A stretch of 64,000 nucleotides of DNA from Saprospiraceae bacterium (GTDB lineage Bacteria; Bacteroidota; Bacteroidia; Chitinophagales; Saprospiraceae): positions 1-64,000 of the forward strand of contig JALHQW010000044.1 of assembly GCA_022841745.1 (NCBI GenBank), written 5' to 3'. How positions within the stretch are numbered: the first letter of the stretch is position 1; every line of letters starts with the position of its first letter. Shown here in pieces: positions 39,636 to 47,862 of this stretch. The notes beneath the pieces were generated by a model. It searched no databases, had not been told where the DNA came from, and saw nothing but the letters and a program-made list of their open reading frames with translations. The position numbers and the translations under genes are program-made.

Positions 39636-39866
39636 CTACGTGCAGTCGGCGGCAAGCTCATCGAAGCGGATAAAATGCTCACTGAGCACCTGTATATCTG
39701 CTGAAGTGAAAAAGGTGCCAGTGCCGTGGTCTAAGTGGCTCAAGACGTGCAGCCAGCACAGTTGTAGCTTTTGGCTATAATCTGTGGGCTTGTCTGTACC
39801 GAACGCACTGGATACGACGAGGTTATTCTCGTCTCGGGTTGGAAGTTTCTTTTCGATTGTGGACAT
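39636..39866 (-). CDS. Small hypothetical protein of the inserted cassette
   Basis: 76 residues from ATG 39866 (MSTIEKKLPTRDENNLVVSS); a longer frame to 39920 exists. Contains LCWLHVLSHLDHGTGTFFTS, mostly helical. Leftward, against the late operon. A minus-strand TATCTTTG (40040-40047) upstream could be its -7 box, giving a ~170-nt leader. No family recognised. Confidence 0.5.
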   Translation of the reverse strand: MSTIEKKLPTRDENNLVVSSAFGTDKPTDYSQKLQLCWLHVLSHLDHGTGTFFTSADIQVLSEHFIRFDELAADCT

Positions 39867-40079
39867 CGTGAAAAGGTTTGAAAATGTGAAAAGGAGTACG
39901 GGCTGTCCACAATCGTCCACGGCAAGCGCAGAATATCACGGTTATGGCCTTGCGGCCTCTCCGTTACCCGTACCCCAGATTTTAAGTTTCTTGAAATCAT
40001 TTGCCGTTGGAAGATTGATTAGACGATTGTTGGACGCTGCAAAGATAAATGAGGATTTTTTAAGAAGCTGTTAAAAAAA

Positions 40080-40105
40080 AAGCCCGGCGCAAAGGCGGCG
40101 GGCTT
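40080..40105 (-). terminator. Leftward terminator of the KilA-N gene
   Basis: On the minus strand AAGCCCGCCGC and GCGCCGGGCTT pair around CTTT and are followed by a T run (A run at 40070-40081 on plus). It closes the KilA-N unit, which also has its own promoter. Confidence 0.75.
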
Positions 40106-40141
40106 GGGATGGCGGCAACCATTGTCTGTTCAGACAATAGT

Positions 40142-40711
40142 TCAACTGTTGAAAAGCGATTCCTCAAAGAAGTCCCTTTGTTTTTTGGACATCTTGCTGC
40201 GCAGGTAAGCGCCTTGGCGCTCTTCGATTTGCAGCTTTTGAAGTTCCAAGAAATCGGGATTGGCGAGAAGGCTTGTCATCAGTTGGTTCAATCGCACCCT
40301 TCGCCCGGCGCTTTCCTTGAGCATGGTTTCCATCTTCTTGAGGTTGCCGAAAAGGATGTGGTCAATGGTGCTGAACACCCAAACCTCAAAATTTGGGTCG
40401 AGCCATGCGGCGAATTTGAGGGCGAGAACACGGTGCATCCAAGTGCCGGATTTTTGCTTGGAAGTGTATAAATCGTCCTCTTTTTCGACATTTAAAAAGC
40501 CGGAATTCCGGCTATTTAAACAGGCTTCGATAAACCTTTTGGTGCTGTCATTTTCCATGAAATGGGAAATTTTAGCATCAAAAATCTTTGCCATCTCGGT
40601 GGCATTGACCATCACGTTTTCGCCTGTTAGCACAAAATGTACCGGATTGCCATCGAAAGTATAGTCGATGGGTTCGGGCTTAACGATTGAAAGTTCTTTT
40701 TTCATAAACAC
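40142..40711 (-). CDS. KilA-N domain protein, inserted moron
   Basis: 189 residues (or 187 from the second ATG). The KilA-N pattern is clear: VMVNATEMAKIFDAKISHFM near residues 33-52, then TKRFIEACLNS, and SGTWMHRVLALKFAAWLDPNFEVWV. KilA-N domains bind DNA and are common in phage lysogeny genes and antirepressors. It is leftward within the rightward late operon, with its own promoter and terminator, and absent from A. Typical of a moron expressed in the lysogen. The C-terminus is a basic helical part. Confidence 0.88.
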   Translation of the reverse strand: MFMKKELSIVKPEPIDYTFDGNPVHFVLTGENVMVNATEMAKIFDAKISHFMENDSTKRFIEACLNSRNSGFLNVEKEDDLYTSKQKSGTWMHRVLALKFAAWLDPNFEVWVFSTIDHILFGNLKKMETMLKESAGRRVRLNQLMTSLLANPDFLELQKLQIEERQGAYLRSKMSKKQRDFFEESLFNS

Positions 40712-40748
40712 AAGGATTTTGATTGTGAATAAAATTGAGTTGAGAATG

Positions 40749-40778
40749 CAAATTTAATCATAAATCATTGATTGTCAA
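40749..40778 (-). promoter_or_regulatory. Promoter of the KilA-N gene
   Basis: Read leftward: TTG (40778-40776), exactly 19 nt, then TAAATTTG (40756-40749), a full TANNTTTG match with consensus spacing. Transcription should begin near 40742, ~30 nt before the ATG. Confidence 0.7.
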
Positions 40779-40875
40779 GTGTTTACGAAAATATTTTCTC
40801 AAAATAACCAAGAAAAAAGCCGAGCAGTTGCCCGGTATTTTGAACCCATATTTTCTCATCAAAAAAATGTAACAA

Positions 40876-41133
40876 ATGGCGACTGCAAAGAAGCGGCCAG
40901 CGAAGCGAAAAGCGCCTGCTGCCCGTGCAAAGAAAGGCACTGGTCAGACCATCAAAATCACGGTTGGCGGGGTGAAAAAAACCTACAAGCGTGAACTGTG
41001 CGGGGCGAAGTCGAACCTTGACAGCAAGGCGGCGAGCATCCGGGCGGCAGGTGGCACGGCTAGGGTGCTCAAAAACAGTGCTGGTTCTTACTGCCTGTAC
41101 AAAGGCCCCCGCAAGGCAAAACCGAAGCGCTGA
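40876..41133 (+). CDS. Small basic protein, probable nucleic-acid binding (B)
   Basis: 85 residues with an extremely basic N-terminus (ATAKKRPAKRKAPAARAKKG), a short beta/alpha domain (TIKITVGGVKKTYKRELCGA) and a basic tail. Homologous in plan and position to 13846 in A. Likely condenses virion DNA. Confidence 0.7.
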   Translation: MATAKKRPAKRKAPAARAKKGTGQTIKITVGGVKKTYKRELCGAKSNLDSKAASIRAAGGTARVLKNSAGSYCLYKGPRKAKPKR

Positions 41134-41189
41134 CAGTGAGGCCCACTAACGGCAATTCCTAATCCATTCAACAAAAAAAATCGAGCCTC

Positions 41190-41801
41190 ATGGCATGTCT
41201 TCCTTGTGAACGGGCACGGCTTGCACGGCTCGGCAAAATTTCAAACAACATGGCTAAGAAAAAGTCATCCAAAAAAAAAGGCGGTACCCGCAAGCGTAAG
41301 CGGGTAGGCGCTATGTCTGGCAAACTTGCCAACCGTCAAATCAGCGTAGGTCTGTACGACATCCTTTTCGGCGTCGGTGGCCTGCTTGCCAACTTCCTCG
41401 TTGTGAACCCATTGGTGAACAAAATCAATGCTGCAATGGTGAAAGGCGACAAATCGCCACTGCTGGGCCAGTACCAGGGCGCTATCCTGAACCTTGCCAA
41501 AACGCTTGGCTTTGCCTTCTCTGCTTATCAGTTCAAAACGCTGCCAAAAGAAGCCCGGATTGCCATCATTGGCGCTGCGCTGGGCGGTGGCTTGGAGTCT
41601 GTGGTAGGCTTCCTGCCAGCAGAGTACAAAGAGAAGTTTGCTTTGGCGGGCACTGGCGATTTAATGCTCAACGTCGGCAGTACGCAACTGCTTGAAATCC
41701 CGATGCGAGCGGGCGGGCTGGACGATAGCCCGGCCATCTATGGCAACAACGAGGACATTGCTGTTTTCGGCACGGGGGATTTGTTCGACGGGTCGCTGTA
41801 A
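41190..41801 (+). CDS. Multi-pass membrane protein with conserved CxxC N-terminus (B)
   Basis: 203 residues. MACLPCERARLARLGKI start, KKKSSKKKGGTRKRKR basic stretch, hydrophobic segments at about 50-70 and further ones to 145, and the conserved end GTGDLMLNVGSTQLLEIPM. Conservation of the first 17 residues with A supports the upstream start. Confidence 0.7.
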   Translation: MACLPCERARLARLGKISNNMAKKKSSKKKGGTRKRKRVGAMSGKLANRQISVGLYDILFGVGGLLANFLVVNPLVNKINAAMVKGDKSPLLGQYQGAILNLAKTLGFAFSAYQFKTLPKEARIAIIGAALGGGLESVVGFLPAEYKEKFALAGTGDLMLNVGSTQLLEIPMRAGGLDDSPAIYGNNEDIAVFGTGDLFDGSL

Positions 41802-41846
41802 TAGCGCCCACAACCCAAAAGCATTCTTAAACCCATTCTTTTACTT

Positions 41847-41868
41847 GGAGGTCGTAGGTAAAACCTCC
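41847..41868 (+). promoter_or_regulatory. Conserved leader hairpin before candidate capsid gene (B)
   Basis: GGAGG/CCTCC around TCGTAGGTAAAA; the A stem has GGGG/CCCC at the corresponding place (14724-14746). A paired substitution supports an RNA hairpin. Followed by CTATTTGTGCTATGTGG as in A. Confidence 0.5.
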
Positions 41869-41884
41869 GCAAACTATTTGTGCT

Positions 41885-42607
41885 ATGTGGTATCAACGTT
41901 TGTTCGGAGCGGCAATCGAAGCTGCTCAAAAATTCGCCCTGGCGGCTGGCCAGAAAAAAGCCAAAGCCATGCCCGGCGAACTCATCTACATCGTGCCCCT
42001 CGATGCAAGCCTCAGCGATTACGAAATCAATTTGGGCGCTGGCGAAACGGGTGCAACCACCATTCCGATTGAAAAGCGGTTGGCGTTCAAAGACAACTTT
42101 GCCGTTTCGGGCATGGCTGTTGGCGTTCTTCCACAAACCGTGCATGCGACGGATGGCCCGCTTTGGGGAAGTGACCATGTTCAGTATTGGGAGGACCCCA
42201 ACGTTTTCTCTGTCGCAATCGGTTCGGCCAAGCTGACGGAAAGCCAATGTATTGCCGGCGTTTGGAACGGCTATTTCAGCCTTCAAACAAACGAGGACTC
42301 GAAAATCGTGCGTATGCCCCTCCGTGGGTTCCGCAGGATTTTGCAGACTCAGCGCAGTACGCAGGTTACAGGCTTCAGCGGCACTACCAGCACTTTCAAT
42401 ACGCACAACATGCAGGACGGGGGTGAACTCCAAAGCCTGGGCGGCGTGGTGAAGATTGCTGGCGGCAACGAGAACAAAATCAACATCCACATCGAGTGCA
42501 AGGACAAAACCAACCTCGTTGGTACTTCCACCCGGAAAAACTACCTCGTGGTGGTGTTGCGTGGCGCCTACATCAAGGGCGGTACACTTGCTGAATTGCA
42601 AGGTTGA
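41885..42607 (+). CDS. Candidate major capsid protein (B)
   Basis: 240 residues, aligned end to end with 14764 in A (MPGELIYIVPLDASLSDYEI, NFAVSGMAVGVLPQTV, CIAGVWNG, NKINIHIECKDKTNLVG). Beta-rich with few charged helices. Followed at once by a strong terminator. The same expression-based and position-based arguments as for A apply. Confidence 0.55.
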   Translation: MWYQRLFGAAIEAAQKFALAAGQKKAKAMPGELIYIVPLDASLSDYEINLGAGETGATTIPIEKRLAFKDNFAVSGMAVGVLPQTVHATDGPLWGSDHVQYWEDPNVFSVAIGSAKLTESQCIAGVWNGYFSLQTNEDSKIVRMPLRGFRRILQTQRSTQVTGFSGTTSTFNTHNMQDGGELQSLGGVVKIAGGNENKINIHIECKDKTNLVGTSTRKNYLVVVLRGAYIKGGTLAELQG

Positions 42608-42640
42608 TTTTTGCCCAGGAGCGGGCGAAGGCTCCACAAA

Positions 42641-42682
42641 AAAGCACACCATTGGCCGCACATGGCCAATGGTGGCTTTTTC
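42641..42682 (+). terminator. Strong terminator after candidate capsid gene (B)
   Basis: CACCATTGGCC and GGCCAATGGTG form a perfect 11-bp stem around GCACAT, followed by GCTTTTTCC. It should set the capsid transcript apart from lower-level downstream transcription. Confidence 0.85.
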
Positions 42683-42721
42683 CTTTCATTTTTTCATCAA
42701 GGAAGTTGAAAACCCATTCTT

Positions 42722-43219
42722 ATGTATTTCTACCATCACCTTGGCCGTGGCACAAAGCAGTTCGTAGAGAACCCATCCGGCCTTCCAGTCATCTACCAAG
42801 AGCAGGTCATCATACCGCTTATCCCTGGCACCAATGAGCATGACATTACCGACGCCGTGCGCTTGCTGACGCAATACCACGCTGTGGGGCTTTGGGTTGT
42901 AGAACCCAGCGCATCTGGAGTGCAGAAACTGACCGAAAAGCTGACCTGTGCCAGCCGTGCCGTTTTTGACACTGCTTATCTCACCCTAAAAGACAATACG
43001 GCTACGCTCTTCAAAAACCTCAGCCTCAGGTTGATTGAAAAGGCCAATGCCAATGGCATGCCGTTCTACGTTGCCCAAAAAGGCTTCATCAACTTGACGG
43101 AAAGCAAACTAAATGTCTGGAGCGCCTCGATCGGCACTGATACGGCCATCGTGCTGATGATTGATTACGTGATACCTGCCGGAAAAGACCAAGCTGACAG
43201 GGCATTGATTAACAAGTAA
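42722..43219 (+). CDS. Candidate minor capsid protein (B)
   Basis: 165 residues, homologous to 15586 in A (MYFYHHLGRGTKQFVENPSG; SGVQKLTEKLTCASRAVFDT; ANGMPFYVAQKGFINLTESK). Predominantly beta by composition. The shared leader GGAAGTTGAA then AACCCATTC precedes the ATG in both. Confidence 0.6.
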   Translation: MYFYHHLGRGTKQFVENPSGLPVIYQEQVIIPLIPGTNEHDITDAVRLLTQYHAVGLWVVEPSASGVQKLTEKLTCASRAVFDTAYLTLKDNTATLFKNLSLRLIEKANANGMPFYVAQKGFINLTESKLNVWSASIGTDTAIVLMIDYVIPAGKDQADRALINK

Positions 43220-43231
43220 ACGTGTAGCGCC

Positions 43232-44218
43232 ATGTTTTTAACCGTAGAAAAGTTCTTGGAAAAATACCACCGAGACCGTATGCCTTATTTTAAGGTGTAC
43301 AAGGGTAGCTCGATTGCTGAAAAGCACTGCATGGAGCGGCTTACGGAATTGCCGGAAGGCGTGGCCAAGGAAAACACGGATGAGCTGTTGGCGCAAGGCG
43401 CTGATAAGCTGCAATCGTTTTTTGACAGCTTCGACGATGGGAATGTGACGGTGGTTTGCAAGTCGGCTCCCAAAAATGACAGCGGCAACCAATCCAACGT
43501 CCGCTGGGGCGATGGCAAAAACTCATCGGATATGACCAAGCAGGGCGTAGGCAATGCCACGGGGGGCGGCTATGTAAGCCCTACCCGCCAAATGAAAGAA
43601 ATTTTGGAAATGATGGCTTTGATGAAAGGCGTCTTTGGCGTTGGGGAAAACGACCGCAACAGCCAAGCGGAGCTAATGCGCCTTCAGCTTGAAATGGCCG
43701 ATAAGCAACGTAAGGCCGATTTGAAGGCATTGAAGGATACTTTCGAGCGGCAAAAAATGATAGAGGAATATGAATCCATGCTGGCCGGGGAACCGCCCAG
43801 CATTACCGATACTTTGCTGACCGAAGCTATTGGCCTCATCAAGCCATTGGCGTCCACTTGGATGATGAAGCAGGGCGCTTTGCCGCCCGCACAATTGCCC
43901 GTCGTGAACGGCATGGAGGCTGTGAAGCCAAAAAAGGCCAAGGTGTCTGGCAATCCGCAATCCGTAAGTCCAGCTCCGCAGCCGGGTCAGCATCCAATGA
44001 TGAACATGAGCATGGATAGGACGCTCGTTTGCATCCGCCAAATTATGGAGGGTGCTTTTCCTGACTACAACGTGAACGAAGTAATGCCCGTGCTCGCTGA
44101 AATGTGCGTAGGGCAAAGAGACTTCATCCGGCAATATGTGATTCCGAATATTGAAGCAAAACGCCAAGCTGCCACCGCTCCAAGGCGGGCAGGTTCGCAC
44201 AATGACGAGGAAGAATGA
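43232..44218 (+). CDS. Structural/assembly protein with helical middle (B)
   Basis: 328 residues. Conserved N-terminus (YFKVYKGSSIAEKHC, NVTVVCKSAPKNDSGNQSNV), long amphipathic helices (QMKEILEMMALMKGVFGVGE), linker, and an acidic tail SHNDEEE. Overlaps 44215 by ATGA as in A. No Walker motifs. Confidence 0.65.
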   Translation: MFLTVEKFLEKYHRDRMPYFKVYKGSSIAEKHCMERLTELPEGVAKENTDELLAQGADKLQSFFDSFDDGNVTVVCKSAPKNDSGNQSNVRWGDGKNSSDMTKQGVGNATGGGYVSPTRQMKEILEMMALMKGVFGVGENDRNSQAELMRLQLEMADKQRKADLKALKDTFERQKMIEEYESMLAGEPPSITDTLLTEAIGLIKPLASTWMMKQGALPPAQLPVVNGMEAVKPKKAKVSGNPQSVSPAPQPGQHPMMNMSMDRTLVCIRQIMEGAFPDYNVNEVMPVLAEMCVGQRDFIRQYVIPNIEAKRQAATAPRRAGSHNDEEE

Positions 44219-44901
44219 GCCAGCTACTCACCGATACTTTCAACGATTACTACCCAGAGGGCGGTATGTCGCCGGGGCCGAGCGAACCCTACCCGCATGA
44301 CAACAACCGGGATGGGTTGGTGATTTCCGACCATCGGGCGGACAATCAGCGTGGCAAACCGATATTCGGCAGCTTCGTGGAGTTCATCAACTGCGGCTCT
44401 ACCGTGGTTTGGCTGGATGAGAGCATTCCCATTATGCCGGGCGGCTACTATTCCTGCAAAAACCCGTGTTACGATGTGTCCTGGGCATTCGATGCACTGT
44501 CATCACCACCAACGCCAAAGAGCAAGTACATACAATCGGGCAACCGCTTGAAAATCCGCATCCACAAAACGAGGGATGCTTATGCTTACTTGTCGCAAGG
44601 ATTGGCGGACATCAGTACAGGGAATATCACAGTGAACACCTCACCACCGGTGGCCACCAATTTGGTTGCAGTTAATGACACCATTGCAACCGACTTGAAT
44701 TTGCCCGCTGCCATCATCCGTGGCAAAATCAAGAACTTGGGAGGAGATTCGCCCGCCAACATTACCGTAAACGGCCAAGAACTGGCACCGGGTGATGAGT
44801 ACGAATTGGGGGCTTTCTATGCAGGTGATAAGCTCTATGTGCCGCCCGCCTACAACGTGGTGGCCAATGGCTCCCTTTGGAGCTATTACTACGAAAAATA
44901 A
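44215..44901 (+). CDS. Structural protein with conserved N-terminus, variable C-terminus (B)
   Basis: 228 residues; residues 1-140 align with 17056 in A (MSPGPSEPYPHDNNRDGLVI, FVEFINCGSTVVWLD, IMPGGYYSCKNPCY). The C-terminal part (NTSPPVATNLVAVNDTIATD) is unrelated to A. Adaptor-type arrangement next to the spike genes. Confidence 0.65.
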   Translation: MSQLLTDTFNDYYPEGGMSPGPSEPYPHDNNRDGLVISDHRADNQRGKPIFGSFVEFINCGSTVVWLDESIPIMPGGYYSCKNPCYDVSWAFDALSSPPTPKSKYIQSGNRLKIRIHKTRDAYAYLSQGLADISTGNITVNTSPPVATNLVAVNDTIATDLNLPAAIIRGKIKNLGGDSPANITVNGQELAPGDEYELGAFYAGDKLYVPPAYNVVANGSLWSYYYEK

Positions 44902-44968
44902 ACCTCACGTACAAACCTTGTTGAAGCCCGTAGAAAATTTTTCCTGAACATCAACCGGAAATACAGCA

Positions 44969-46519
44969 ATGAAAAAAATACTTTTTTCGATAGTTCTTGC
45001 AACACTTTGTTTCAGTGCCGCACATGCGCAGCAATTTGGGGACTGGGAGATAGTCTGCTGGGATTCCAGCGGAGTTACCATTCCCTTGCAAGTTCGGGTA
45101 AGCACTGCGAATAGTACCGGGGCGCTTATCCGCACATTTTACCGATTCACGCCTGGGGCATTGACCAAGGTTGTGCCAACGGTTGGCACCATTTCGGCCT
45201 GCGGCAATTCGCAGCTTCAGCAAATCGTGGTGAACCTCCAAACCAACCTGGTGGACAATGACACGCTGATTGCTCAAATCCAAAACTTGATAAATATACA
45301 GAATAATATTACGGTTAACCTGGATTCGCTTTTGGGCTTGGTGGATAGCATTGCGGGGAACACAGAACAGCCTCAGATTTGCGATTGTGTCTATGAAGTC
45401 AATCAGCGGAATTGGAGCTACACCGTAACGCCTGGTACGAAAAATACTTATTGGAATGCAAACCGATTTGTTACAAGGGATTGCGGCGGCGGCGTGGAAG
45501 AAATATTTTCCCAAGATTACAGCGAATTGGAAGATTTAGATATTTACGTAGGCTATACCAATTCTGGACTTACAAACCTGACCAGTGGTACAGGCTACAT
45601 TGATTCTTTCGTTGTTTTTTTGAAAAACCCGCTCGATACACTTACAATCTGGCTGCATCCTGATAGCCTGGCCACTCGATATCCTACGCTTACTTTTCCA
45701 AAAGCAAACCTAGTGTTTAACGCTGCCAGTACATCAACCTGGGTGACGGCGGTTAAGGCTGTAATTGCGAAAGCACTACAGTTAAATGCAGCTGCAAACC
45801 AGTTGGTGCCGCCTCAGAATATACCTTTTGTGACAATAAATAGCAGCGGCGCATTTATTGTTGGTTTTGAGGTTATACATCAACCGATTGGATATTATTG
45901 CAATATAAGGCATGATGCAGAAGCGGGGCGAATGTACTACCATCCAACAGGAGGCGGCGGCGCTGGCACTGCTTCCATAATTAAAGGTCGTGGCCAAGTA
46001 AGTGGCATATCCCAAGTTAGCTATGTAACAAGCTGCGGTACTATTGCCACAACCTATAGTGAATTTATGTTGACCACCAGGACAGGTATATTTTGGGATT
46101 CATTGGCGATGAAAACAAGCCCAGCCCCTACTACATCGGGCGTTGGGTCTATTACTTGCTCGGAAACTTGCCCTAATTCTCCCACGGATTGCGTAGAAAT
46201 ATGTAACGACATTAGCAATCCCATACCAGTTGTTGTTATTACAAATGAATCAGATTGCCCAGTGGGCAATATCGTGGAAATACCGCTCTCGCTTACGGCG
46301 CAATCGTCCACGTTGTCGGGCAATTTTTACCATTCGGTAACTATCAGTGTCACCTCCGGCACCGTCACCATATCTGCGGTGAACCCCAGCGGTACCACGT
46401 CGGGCACGTTTGCCAGCGGTAAGACCTTCACGGCCACGGCGAAGGAATGCGAGTTGATACCAACCAGTTTCATCATTAATGCAACCAGCGGGGCAGTTAC
46501 GGTGGCCACAATCCGATAA
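44969..46519 (+). CDS. Exported fibre-like protein (B, long form)
   Basis: 516 residues with signal peptide MKKILFSIVLATLCFSAAHAQ. N-terminal ~110 residues and the C-terminal strand-rich segment (TISVTSGTVTISAVNPSGTT) resemble the 204-residue A protein. About 300 residues between (from CDCVYEVNQRNWSYTV) are extra. Cys-rich pieces (CGNSQLQQ, CSETCPNSPTDCVEICNDIS) suggest disulfides, consistent with export. It ends 5 nt before the next exported gene. Confidence 0.65.
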   Translation: MKKILFSIVLATLCFSAAHAQQFGDWEIVCWDSSGVTIPLQVRVSTANSTGALIRTFYRFTPGALTKVVPTVGTISACGNSQLQQIVVNLQTNLVDNDTLIAQIQNLINIQNNITVNLDSLLGLVDSIAGNTEQPQICDCVYEVNQRNWSYTVTPGTKNTYWNANRFVTRDCGGGVEEIFSQDYSELEDLDIYVGYTNSGLTNLTSGTGYIDSFVVFLKNPLDTLTIWLHPDSLATRYPTLTFPKANLVFNAASTSTWVTAVKAVIAKALQLNAAANQLVPPQNIPFVTINSSGAFIVGFEVIHQPIGYYCNIRHDAEAGRMYYHPTGGGGAGTASIIKGRGQVSGISQVSYVTSCGTIATTYSEFMLTTRTGIFWDSLAMKTSPAPTTSGVGSITCSETCPNSPTDCVEICNDISNPIPVVVITNESDCPVGNIVEIPLSLTAQSSTLSGNFYHSVTISVTSGTVTISAVNPSGTTSGTFASGKTFTATAKECELIPTSFIINATSGAVTVATIR

Positions 46520-46524
46520 CACCC

Positions 46525-47862
46525 ATGAAGAAAATACTGTACATACTGTTTTTTTCGGCTTGCGCCTGGGTAGCTCAGGGGCAAAGTGTAATCATATCCA
46601 GCACAGCGGCGGCGATAGATACCGCCTATTTGGTGGGGGGGGATACGTTGGTAATTGTTGCGGGGGATACATTTATGGTGCCAGGGTTAGGTGGCGTAAC
46701 CCCTGCAATACTTTCTGATAGCCTTGATAAAATAAATCTTGATAGGGCCTATAATAATTTTGGTGCAACTCCTTCAAAAATTGTAGTTGATGGGGCAGAA
46801 GGCCAAACAGGGGGGCTTGTGGTAGAAACCAAGGGTAGCAATAATTTTGTTATTGATATACAGGATAACGGCAACATTGTGATTCGAGAAAGCGGAGTTG
46901 ATAAATTTATTATTGATTCACTGGGTAACGTGTTCATAAAACGCCCAATAAATTATTCTATCGGCCTCGATTTTGGGACAAACTTAGGTAGGGTATTGCG
47001 TGCAGATAATAACAGCACAGTGGCACAGTTTGGCCCAAACTCTTTTTTAACCATTGATGGTGACAATAGGAGGATTTCAGGCAATCAACAGTTGTTCTAT
47101 CGTACACAAACCGTTTCGGGCAATCAATTTTGCCACGTGTTTGAAAACAGCTCAACCGTAACATCCCTCAACGGGGGTTTTATGCAGTTTGGGCTTGGTT
47201 TTAATTATGCTCCTACTACTGGTAGCGGCGATTATGTGTTTATTCAAAACAGGGGCACGGTAAACCAAACCGGCACCGCTACCCAAACCGTTGTAGGTTA
47301 TGAAGTAGGATTGACGGTACAAGGCTTATTGGGCAATTTTTACTCAATCCGGGACACCACCTCAAAGGGATGGGGGATATACCAAACTTCTGCAATCAAG
47401 AAAAATTACTTAAACGGGCTAACGGGTTTTGGTACGCTATCTCCCACGACAAAGGTGCATATCAGCGGCGCAAATCAATTGCGCTATGAAGATACCAATC
47501 AAGGAGCGGGAAAAGTGCTCACCAGTGACGCTAACGGCGTTAGCACTTGGCGGAACATGTACACCAACCAAACGGCAGCAAGTAATGTAACCACTGACCT
47601 TGCTACCCCTGCGACCTCGTTTCTGTTTGTTGAGGTGGCCGCTATCAGTGCAGGGCAAACGTCCACGGTAGTCGAGTTGCCGCCATTTTCTACGGGGCCG
47701 CAAGAAGTCACGGTTAAATTCAACGCTACAATGGTAGAAAACGCCATCATTGAGGGCGATGGCTCAGACACTATTGATGGCGCTACAAATCTCACAGTAT
47801 TGGCAAATCCCCAGATTTGCTATACATTTATAAAAGGAGCTACAGGATGGCGCATAAAATAA
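46525..47862 (+). CDS. Exported fibre/spike protein (B)
   Basis: 445 residues; signal peptide MKKILYILFFSACAWVAQGQ. Almost all of the mature part aligns with residues ~215-609 of the A protein (LSDSLDKINLDRAYNNFGAT, GDNRRISGNQQLFYRTQTVS). It lacks the A-specific N-terminal domain. Overlaps the spike gene by 16 bp. Confidence 0.7.
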   Translation: MKKILYILFFSACAWVAQGQSVIISSTAAAIDTAYLVGGDTLVIVAGDTFMVPGLGGVTPAILSDSLDKINLDRAYNNFGATPSKIVVDGAEGQTGGLVVETKGSNNFVIDIQDNGNIVIRESGVDKFIIDSLGNVFIKRPINYSIGLDFGTNLGRVLRADNNSTVAQFGPNSFLTIDGDNRRISGNQQLFYRTQTVSGNQFCHVFENSSTVTSLNGGFMQFGLGFNYAPTTGSGDYVFIQNRGTVNQTGTATQTVVGYEVGLTVQGLLGNFYSIRDTTSKGWGIYQTSAIKKNYLNGLTGFGTLSPTTKVHISGANQLRYEDTNQGAGKVLTSDANGVSTWRNMYTNQTAASNVTTDLATPATSFLFVEVAAISAGQTSTVVELPPFSTGPQEVTVKFNATMVENAIIEGDGSDTIDGATNLTVLANPQICYTFIKGATGWRIK

